From Megaustenia siamemsis (Eukaryota > Mollusca > Gastropoda > Stylommatophora > Ariophantidae): 64,000 bases of DNA. The notes beneath the pieces were generated by a model, which was not told the DNA's origin, ran no database searches, and saw nothing but the letters and a program-made list of their open reading frames with translations. Of the stretch, positions 55,615 through 64,000 are shown in pieces. Numbering within the stretch: position 1 is the stretch's first letter; every line of letters begins with the position of its first letter. The DNA lies in the NCBI GenBank assembly GCA_032433765.1, contig JAVIAB010000102.1, positions 9,554,491 to 9,618,490 on the forward strand, given 5' to 3'. The position numbers were made by a program, and so were the translations under genes.

Positions 55615-57115
55615 ACAACTTCCAACAAGTAGACACAAACAACTTCTAACAACACAAACAACTTCCAACAAGTAGACACAAACAACTTCCAACAAACAGA
55701 CACAAACAACTTCCAACAAACAGACACAAACAACTTCCAACAAGTAGATACAAAAAAACTTCCAACAAGTAGACACAAACAACTTCCAACAAGTAGACAC
55801 AAACAACTTCCAACAAGTAGACACAAACAACTTCCAACAACACAAACAACTTCCAACAACACAAAACAACTTCCAACAAACAGACACAAACAACTTCCAA
55901 CAAGTAGACACAAACAACTTCCAACAAACAGACACAAACAACTTCCAACAAGTAGACACAAACAACTTCCAACAAGTAGACACAAACAACTTCCAACAAG
56001 TAGACACAAATAACTTCCAACAAGTAGACACAAATAACTTCCAACAAGTAGACACAAACAACTTCCAACAAGTAGACACAAATAACTTCCAACAAGTAGA
56101 CACAAATAACTTCCAACAAGTAGACACAAACAACTTCCAACAAGTAGACACAAATAACTTCCAACAAGTAGACACAAATAACTTCCAACAAGTAGACACA
56201 AACAATTTCCAACAAGTAGACACAAATAACTTCAACAAGTAGACACAAACAACTTCCAACAAGTAGACACAAATAACTTCCAACAAGTAGACACAAATAA
56301 CTTCCAACAAGTAGACACAAACAACTTCCAATGTAGACACAAATAACTTCCAACAAGTAGACACAAATAACTTCCAACAAGTAGACACAAACAACTTCCA
56401 AAAGCAGACACAAACAACTTCCAATGTAGACACAATAACTTCCAACAAGTAGACACAAACAACTTCCAATGTAGACACAAATAACTTCCAACAAATAGAC
56501 ACAAATAACTTCCAACAAGTAGACACAAACAACTTCCAACAGTAGACACAAACAACTCCCAACAAGTAGACACAAACAACTTCCAACAAGTAGACACAAA
56601 CAACTTCCAACAAGTAGACACAAACAACTTCCAACAAGTAGACACAAACAACTTCCAACAAGTAGACACAAACAACTCCCAACAAGTAGACACAAACAAC
56701 TTCCAACAAGTAGACGCAAACAACTTCCAACAAGTAGACACAAACAACTTCCAACAAGTAGACACAAACAACTTCCAACAAGTAGACACAAATAACTTCC
56801 AACAAATAGACACAAATAACTCCAACAAGTAGACACAAATAACTTCCAACAAGTAGACACAAATAACTTCCAACAAGTAGACACAAACAACTTCCAACAA
56901 GTAGACACAAATAACTCCCAACAAGTAGACACAAATAACTTCTAACAAGTAGACACAAACAACTTCCAACAAGTAGACACAAATAACTCCCAACAAGTAG
57001 ACACAAACAACTTCCAACAAGTAGACACAAATAACTTCCAACAAGTAGACACAAATAACTTCCAACAAGTAGACACAAATAACTTCCAACAAGTAGACAC
57101 AAACAACTTCCAACA
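55615..57115. repeat. Minisatellite, 24-bp unit, left segment, ~62 copies
   Basis: The unit is caacttccaacaagtagaca followed by caaa, with a c/t alternation (caaacaac versus caaataac). Unit length is divisible by three, so minus-strand frames up to 513 codons of Leu/Val/Cys-rich repeats appear (LLEVVCVY). Confidence 0.96.
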
Positions 57116-58265
57116 TCATCATCATCAAGTACCAGGCCTGCTGGCATAGATGATCATGTCTCTCCACAACTTTCGATCTCGACAGCTATTTATAATTTTT
57201 GTTGTTGACCTTCTGCCAAGCCATTCTCTTAAGTTGACTGGTATCTTTCTCTTTGCTTCCCTCTATCTCTTTGTCCCTGAATTTTTCCAGTTGTTACAAT
57301 ATATTCCAGTTGTTCCTTCTCATTACATGGCCAAAAAATGCTAATTGTTTCTTCCTAATATTGGAAATTAGCTCTCTTTTGCTTTGGCCTCTTTCAGAAC
57401 ATTTTCATTACTCTTCTTAGCTGTCCATGGTATTTTCAACATTCTTCTGTTAAACCACATTTCTACAGACTCCAGTGACTTTCTTGTCTGTTGTCCTATT
57501 GTCCATGATTCGCATCCATATGTTAAGACTGGCTCTATGTAACATTTAAGAACTCTTTTTCTTGTTTCTATTGTCAAAATTGGATTGCATAGTATCTTCC
57601 TCATTTTTGGAAAGCTGCTTTTGCCTGAGCCATTCTGCATCTCATCTCTTTTGTACATCTTCCGTTCTCACGTTAACAAAATTCCCAAATATTTAAATTC
57701 ATTTACCTGTTTTAATATTGTTCCACTTGTCTTTATTTTGCACTGAGGTGATGTCTTTTTCTTTGTTGTTACTATTACTTCTGTCTTTTTGCTATTAAGG
57801 CTGAGTCCTTAATTTTTGCTTTCTTTCACTATAATGTCTAACATTTCTTGTAACTCATTTTCACTCTTAGCGATTAAGACTATCATCAGCATACCTTAGA
57901 TTATATTATGACCTCCGATTGTTATTCCAGGCATGCCCCTTATTGATCTTAAAATAATCTCTCTATAAATATTAAACAAATCTGGTGACAGTACACAACC
58001 TTGTCTAACACCCTGTTTTATTTGTTGAAACATTCCCAATTGGTTTCCAATTCTTTGGCCGATGTTTGTTGCCAGTACATGTTCTTTATTATTCTTAGAT
58101 CTTTGCTGTCTACGTTGATGCTTTCTAAAATTGTGATTATTTCTTGGTGCTTTACTTTGTCCAAATGCCTTGTGTAATCTATGAAACATAGGTATAGATC
58201 GTTTTCACCTCTATGGCTCTTTCTACTAAAGATCTTATGATGTATATGACATTGCTTGTTCAACT
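57116..58265 (-). mobile_element. LINE family B copy inserted in the 24-bp array
   Basis: The left edge is (atc)n then aagtaccaggcctgctggc, the reverse of the family 3' end. On the minus strand from the right: FIDYTRHLDKVKHQEIITIL, GVRQGCVLSPDLFNIYREI, RYADDS near 57890, LSLNSKKTEVIVTTKK near 57780, YGCESWTIGQQTRKS and NRRMLKIPWTAKKSNENVLK. It is 5'-truncated and broken by several stops. An exact target duplication cannot be read because both flanks are array units. Confidence 0.88.
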
Positions 58266-59372
58266 TTAAACATGTAGACAACAATACTTCCAACAAGTAA
58301 CAAAAACAACTTCCAACAAACAGACACAAACAACTTCCAACAAACAGACACAAACAACTTCCAACAAGTAGACACAAACAACTTCCAACAAGTAGACACA
58401 ACAACTCCCAACAAGTAGACACAAATAACTTCCAACAAGTAGAACACAAACCAACTTCAACAAGTAGACACAAACAACTTCCAACAAGTAGACACAAACA
58501 ACTCCCACAAGTAGACACAATACTTCCAACAAGTAGACACAAATAACTTCCAACAAGTAGACACAAACAACTTCCACAAGTAGACACAAATAACTTCAAC
58601 AAGTAGACACAAACAACTTCCAACAAGTAGACACAAACAACTTCCAATAAGTAGACACAAACAACTTCCACAAACAGACACAACACTTCCAACAGTAGAC
58701 ACAAAAAACTTCCAACAAGTAGACACAAATAACTTCCAACAAGTAACACAAATAACTTCAACAAGTAGACACAAATATAACTTCCAACAAGTAACACAAA
58801 TAACTTCCAACAAGTAGACACAAATAACTTCCAACAAGTAGACACAAATAACTTCCAACAAGTAGACACAAACAACTTCCAACAAGTAGACACAAATAAC
58901 TTCTCAACAAGTAGACACAAACCTTTCAACAAGTATACACAAATAACTTTCAACAAGTAGACACAAATAACTTCCAACAAGTAGACACAAACAACTCCCA
59001 ACAAGTAGACACAAACAACTTCCAACAAGTAGACACAAATAACTTCCAAAAAGTAGACACAAACAACTTCCAACAAACAGACACAAACAACTTCCAACAA
59101 GTAGACACAAAAAACTTCCAACAAGTAGACACAAATAACTTCCAACAAGTAGACACAAATAACTTCCAACAAGTAACACAATAACTTCCAACAAGTAGAC
59201 ACAAATAACTTCCAACAAGTAGACACAAATAACTTCCAACAAGTAGACACAAATAACTTCCAACAGTAGACACAAACAACTTCCAACAAGTAGACACAAA
59301 CAACTTCCAACAAGTAGACACAAATAACTCCCAACAAGTAGACACAAACAACTCCCAACAAGTAGACACAAC
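58266..59372. repeat. Minisatellite, 24-bp unit, right segment, ~46 copies
   Basis: Same unit as the left segment. Single-base losses are visibly more frequent here (acaacttccacaag, tagacacaacaac, aagtaacac). Confidence 0.95.
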
Positions 59373-59503
59373 AAAACAAAAATGCTGTCCTAGAACCTCC
59401 ATAGTAAATACAATGTCACAATCTCTCCTTATGTAGTGCTGTTCATGCACAGAAAATTTCATGAGATCTTTGTAAAAACTGACAAACTCTGACATGTAAA
59501 GTA

Positions 59504-59576
59504 CAGTCATACCTCATACCATTACAATGGGTTTAAGTATAGTCATACCTCATACCATTACAATGGGGTTATGTAT
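59504..59576. repeat. 36-bp direct duplication
   Basis: Two copies of agtcatacctcataccatta followed by caatgggtttaagtat. Confidence 0.85.
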
Positions 59577-59724
59577 GGCAAAGTCATTGAAAATCAGAAA
59601 TATTGTAAGTCAAAAGTGGTAAAAAATATATGCAAGTTTACGAGCAAACAGCTAAAGGTAGAAATGACATAGTACAGTATTTCCCTCTCAATATTCCCAT
59701 AGTGCTCATTCGTGTTGTAGCTCT

Positions 59725-59838
59725 GAAAAACCATAACTTGAACGTTCTTAGTTGGGGTATGTCTGTAAATTTTAACAAACTGAAAAACCATAACTTGAAC
59801 GTCTTAAGTTGGGGTATGTCTGTAAATGTTAACAAACG
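59725..59838. repeat. 57-bp direct duplication
   Basis: Two copies of gaaaaaccataacttgaacg, then tagttggggtatgtctgtaa and a short AT-rich end. Confidence 0.88.
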
Positions 59839-59884
59839 TAAAAAAAATACATGCAATATAACAACTCCATACAAAGTCAATTTT

Positions 59885-61050
59885 AACAACATCTCAGTGT
59901 CAAGTCAATTTTAACTACTCCTCAGTGTCGAGTAAATTTTAACAACTTCTCAGTGTCGAGTCAATTTTTAACATCTCAATGTAAAGTCAATTTAACAAAA
60001 ATGTCAGTGTTAAGTCAATTTAACAACATTTCAATGTCAAGTCACTTTTAACAACATCTCAGTGTCAAGTCAATTTTAACAACATCTCAGTGTCAAGTCA
60101 ATTTTAACAACTTCTCAGTGTCAAGTCACTTTTAACAACATCTCAGTGTCAAGTCAATTTTTACAACATCTCAGTGTCAAGTCAATTTTAACAACATCTC
60201 AGTTTCAAGGTCAATTTTAACAACATCTCAGTGTCAAGTCAATTTTAACAACATCTCAGTGTCAAGTCAATTTAACAACTTCTCAGTGTCAAGTCAATTT
60301 TAACAACATTTCAATGTCAAGTCAATTTTAACAACATCTCAGTGTCAAGTCAATTTTAACAACTCTCAGTGTCAAGTCAATTTTAACAACATCTCAGTGT
60401 CAAGTCAATTTTAACAACTTCTCAGTGTCAAGTCAATTTTAACAACTTCTCAGTGTCAAGTCAATTTTAACAACTTCTCAGTGTCAAGTCAATTTTAACA
60501 ACATCTCAGTGTCAAGTCAATTTAACAACTTCTCAGTGTCAAGTCAATTTTAACAACATTTCAATGTCAAGTCAATTTAACAACATCTCAGTGTCAAGTC
60601 AATTTTAACAACATCTCAGTGTCAAGTCAATTTAACAACTTCTCAGTGTCAAGTCAATTTTAACAACATCTCAGTGTCAAGTCAATTTTAACAACTTCTC
60701 AGTGTCAAGTCAATTTTAACAACTTCTCAGTGTCAAGTCAATTTTAACAACATCTCAATGTCAAGTCAATTTTAACAACATCTCAGTGTCAAGTCAATTT
60801 TAACAACTTCTCAGTGTCAAGTCAATTTTAACAACATCTCAGTGTCAAGTCAATTTTAACATCTCAGTATCAAGTCAATTTTAACAACAACATCTCAGTG
60901 TCAAGTCAATTTTAACAACATCTCAGTGTCAAGTCAATTTTAACAACTTCTCAGTGTCAAGTCAATTTTAACAACATCTCAGTGTCAAGTCAATTTTAAC
61001 ATCTCAGTATCAAGTCAATTTTAATAACTTCTCAGTGTCAAGTCATTTTA
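59885..61050. repeat. Minisatellite, 28-bp unit, ~42 copies
   Basis: The unit is gtgtcaagtcaattttaaca followed by acatctca or acttctca. The left edge is more diverged. One unit has a 3-base insertion (aacaacaac near 60885). Confidence 0.95.
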
Positions 61051-61689
61051 AGAGATAAACACAGATATCACATATAAAAATTGATGATGGTGTCTTAAAA
61101 AGCAGCTGCACCAATTTATAAATTTCTCCCAAATGAAACAAAATTTGATTTTATTTTCTCATGACGGGGAAATATCCTCGGCAGTGAGACATTAAAGAAA
61201 CCATTTATGACACCGGATAGACAGCGAACAACACTTTGTGGGAGCTGAACTGATGGCTGCTGTGTGAATAGGCAAATGTAACTTCTCCGTAGCTGAGGAG
61301 CCATGTGGTCGGATTTTAGGCTAAAAATGTATCGTAATCCAGGAGATGATCACCGTGTGTCATCTAAGGTAAACACACAGTTGTGTAGAAAAGTTCAAAG
61401 AAATACCTTTTTTTATTTAATTCAAATGTAACAGTTAGGTGGTAGTAATTTTACACCGGTATCGTAAAAACGTGACCCACAGATAGGAACTGTAATCTAA
61501 GATTAAATACTATGAGGGGCCGCAACTATAGCTGCAGGAAATAATCACATTAAATTTGAACAAGTTTCCCATGAACAGTAGAATGTCTTTATGAAACAAT
61601 CTCTGCATGAATACCATTACTTTCTAATTAACGCTAATACAACTCAGCTTCCACTCTTGCTAATTAATACCCCTGGTGTTTGATTTCAG
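61051..61689. other. Single-copy island between two arrays; possible divergent first exons
   Basis: This 640-bp stretch is not repetitive and has more CpG than its surroundings. Around the CATG at 61302-61305 an open frame starts on each strand. The minus frame is 62 codons (MAPQLRRSYICLFTQQPS, SVVRCLSGVINGFF), Arg- and Ser-rich at its start. The plus frame reads MWSDFRLKMYRNPGDDHRV and SSK up to a possible donor aag/gtaaac at 61368/61369. Neither is recognised. It may be a promoter or first-exon region, or a conserved part of an unknown element. Confidence 0.25.
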
Positions 61690-63143
61690 CACAAATAAAT
61701 GACATGTGGTTGTGATTTCAGCATAACTAAATGATATATGGTTGTGATTTCAGCACAACTAAATGATATATGGTTGTGATTTCAGCATAACTAAATGACA
61801 TATGGTTGTGATTTCAGCACAACTAAATGACATATGGTTGTGACTTCATCACAACTAAATGACATATGGTTGTGATTTCAGCACAACTAAATGACATATG
61901 GTTGTTATTTCAGCACAACTAAATGACATATGGTTGTGATTTCATCACAACTAAATGACATATGGTTGTGATTTCAGCACAACTAAATGACATATGGTTG
62001 TTATTTCAGCACAACTAAATGACATATGGTAGTTATTTCAGCACAACTAAATGACATATGGTTGTGACTTCATCACAACTAAATGACATGGTTGTGATTT
62101 CAGCATAAATAATTGACATATAGTTGTGATTTCAGTACAACTAAATGACATATGGTAGTTATTTCAGCACAACTAAATGACATATGGTTGTTATTTCAGC
62201 ACAACTAAATGACATATGGTTGTGATTTCAGCACAACTAAATGACATATGGTTGTTATTTCAGCACAACTAAATGACATATGGTTGTTATTTCAGCACAC
62301 TAAATGACATATGGTTGTTATTTCAGCACAACTAAATGACATATGGTTGTGATTTCAGCACAACTAAATGACATATGGTTGTGATTTCAGCACAACTAAA
62401 TGACATATGGTTGTTATTTCAGCACAACTAAATGACATATGGTAGTTATTTCAGCACAACTAAATGACATATGGTTGTGACTTCATCACAACTAAATGAC
62501 ATGGTTGTGATTTCAGCACAAATAATTGACATATAGTTGTGATTTCAGTACAACTAAATGACATATGGTAGTTATTTCAGCACAACTAAATGACATATGG
62601 TTGTTATTTCAGCACAACTAAATGACATATGGTTGTGATTTCAGCACAACTAAATGACATATGGTAGTTATTTCAGCACAACTAAATGACATATGGTTGT
62701 TATTTCAGCACAACTAAATGACATATGGTTGTGATTTCAGCACAACTAAATGACATATGGTTGTTATTTCAGCACAACTAAATGACATATGGTTGTGATT
62801 TCAGCACAACTAAATGACATATGGTTGTTATTTCAGCACAACTAAATGACATATGGTAGTTATTTCAGCACAACTAAATGACATATGGTTGTGACTTCAT
62901 CACAACTAAATGACATGGTTGTGATTTCAGCACAAATAATTGACATATAGTTGTGATTTCAGCACAAATAATTGACATATAGTTGTGATTTCAGTACAAC
63001 TAAATGACATATGGTAGTTATTTCAGCACAACTAAATGACATATGGTTGTTATTTCAGCACAACTAAATGACATATGGTTGTTATTTCAGCACAACTAAA
63101 TGACATATGGTTGTTATTTCAGCACAACTAAATGACATATGGT
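61690..63143. repeat. Minisatellite, 32-bp unit, ~45 copies
   Basis: The unit is ggttgtgatttcagcacaac followed by taaatgacatat. Variants (gttgttatt, gtagttatt, gacttcatcac, aaataattgacatatag) recur in the same order in several multi-unit blocks, showing segmental duplication within the array. It probably lies downstream of the AGXT-like gene or in its 3' UTR. Confidence 0.95.
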
Positions 63144-63325
63144 TTGAAAGGAGTCATTAATACAAAACACTGATACAAAACTTTAACACTGGAACAACTA
63201 TACATGAATGAAATGACAGTAATGAGTATGGCAAGAAATAGTTTTTCTACTCAAGTAAGAATGTCCGTATGATCATATAAAATACTAGTCATCTCCACAG
63301 TTTCTATGGAACCTCTAACAGCTCC

Positions 63326-63469
63326 CTATTTGCGAACATTGTCCAGGGCCTCGCCCAAGGCTCTCAGGACAAGTCGAATGTTATCTGGCGTGCAGTTATA
63401 TCCCATTACACCAATGCGCCATATTTTTCCAGCCAGCTCTCCCAAACCACCAGATATCTCCACTCGGTA
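63326..63469 (-). CDS. AGXT: Alanine-glyoxylate / serine-pyruvate aminotransferase, terminal coding exon
   Basis: The enzyme is a PLP-dependent class V aminotransferase that turns glyoxylate and alanine into glycine and pyruvate in peroxisomes or mitochondria. On the minus strand the exon starts after a ttttttcctag acceptor and reads YRVEISGGLGELAGKIWRIG, VMGYNCTPDNIRLVLRALGE, ALDNVRK, then TAG (63326-63328). The G-G-L-G-x-x-x-G-K-x-x-R-I-G-x-M-G motif is the C-terminal signature of AGXT-type enzymes (human: IMGGLGPSTGKVLRIGLLG). It lacks the KKL peroxisomal signal of human AGXT, ending VRK instead. The rest of the gene lies beyond the right edge. AGXT versus an invertebrate serine-pyruvate aminotransferase cannot be separated from one exon. 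Confidence 0.88.
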   Translation of the reverse strand, partial: YRVEISGGLGELAGKIWRIGVMGYNCTPDNIRLVLRALGEALDNVRK

Positions 63470-63563
63470 CTAGGAAAAAATAAATAAAGTCACATAATAT
63501 TATTAATCAAACTTAAACAGAGCTCTGCAGCAGGAGCCAGTCTGATGATGATAACTTCCATAT

Positions 63564-63780
63564 CTATCTATCTATCTATTGTCCTTTCAAGCCGAAGACG
63601 GCACATAGGGCAGAACCACAATCTCAAAAACAGAAACCTTGCGTGCCAAAATGACACATATTGCGGAGATCACTGCTCTAAAATCTATGGCTCTGCTTCC
63701 ATAACAATACTTTTTACAATGACAGCTTGTCAAGCCATCGATCAATCTCCTTAGTCGCCTCTTACGACATGCCCGGAAGG
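63564..63780 (-). mobile_element. SINE with LINE family A 3' tail
   Basis: A 217-bp element is flanked by acttccatat at 63554-63563 and 63781-63790 (10-bp target duplication). Its left edge (its 3' end) reads (tatc)n, attgtcctttcaagccgaag, then cacatagggcag, closely matching the LINE family A 3' end (attgacctttcgagccgtaa, cccatagggcg). The rest does not match the LINE. At the other end the minus strand has ggcatgtcgtaagaggcgac. It lies in the intron upstream of the AGXT-like terminal exon. Confidence 0.85.
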
Positions 63781-63790
63781 ACTTCCATAT

Positions 63791-64000
63791 GCTGGTGTGA
63801 TATTGTGAACCTGAAGGCTTGCAAATGTCCTGACTGAATATATTGTCACATGGGAGAACATCTGGAGGTTATGTCACTGTAAAACTTTCTACTCAAAATT
63901 CCATGGCATCATCCTCTTAAAAATGTTCTACCTTGAGACTCATAACATCATACAGTAGTTCCCAGATACATGAACCAATAAGGACCTGAACATTCATAAC
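63791..64000. other. Intron sequence of the AGXT-like gene, nothing further seen
   Basis: No additional exon of the aminotransferase could be found before the window edge. Confidence 0.35.

Noticed and set aside
55572..59379. Long Leu/Val/Cys-rich minus-strand frames resembling membrane proteins
   Set aside because: All are generated by the 24-bp array; the hydrophobic pattern is LLEVVCVY and its shifted versions.

Overview
The window is nuclear DNA of an animal. It has spliced genes with canonical GT/AG introns and a polyadenylation signal, non-LTR retrotransposons, a tRNA-derived SINE and a Tc1/mariner-group transposon. Nothing in it is bacterial or viral. The mix of elements and the protein divergence suggest a lophotrochozoan, perhaps a mollusc, but that is an inference.

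Two conserved genes are supported. On the + strand, six exons between 2382 and 31308 encode roughly the C-terminal 60% of the mitochondrial 2-oxoglutarate/malate carrier (SLC25A11). Its 5' exons lie before the window. The introns are large (up to 8.6 kb) and full of repeats. Three single-base deletions break the frame although splice sites and protein similarity are intact, which points to consensus errors in a long-read assembly. On the - strand, 63326..63469 is the last coding exon of an alanine-glyoxylate/serine-pyruvate aminotransferase (AGXT-like); the rest lies beyond the right edge. The two genes converge on about 32 kb of almost pure repeat DNA.

Minisatellites dominate: about twenty major arrays with units of 23-68 bp cover roughly one third of the window (my sum of their spans is near 21.7 kb). 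They generate nearly all of the long open frames, which I do not regard as genes.

Mobile elements by family. Family A: RTE-like LINE with a (GATA)n tail at 5709..9646 (one copy nested in another, both with target-site duplications), 20673..21074, and relics at 24325 and 27617. Family B: LINE with a (TGATGA)n tail at 12756, 25785, 26520, 27060, 39674, 44772, 45730 and 57116. Family C: LINE with RNase H at 15380 and 28782, with relics near 11540 and 17190. Family D: LINE with a (GAA)n tail at 52623. There is also an endonuclease fragment (13890), a 2.5 kb Tc1/mariner-group element with long D-E spacing (20624..23150), a fold-back element with 127-bp perfect inverted repeats (11929..12382), two copies of a tRNA-derived SINE (10700, 31983), and a second SINE whose 3' tail matches LINE family A (63564..63780).

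The best observations are a minisatellite that apparently grew out of a LINE coding segment (46553..47636), the SINE/LINE tail sharing, the DD83E transposase, the nested insertions with matching duplications, and the palindromic element. I found no new multi-gene system.
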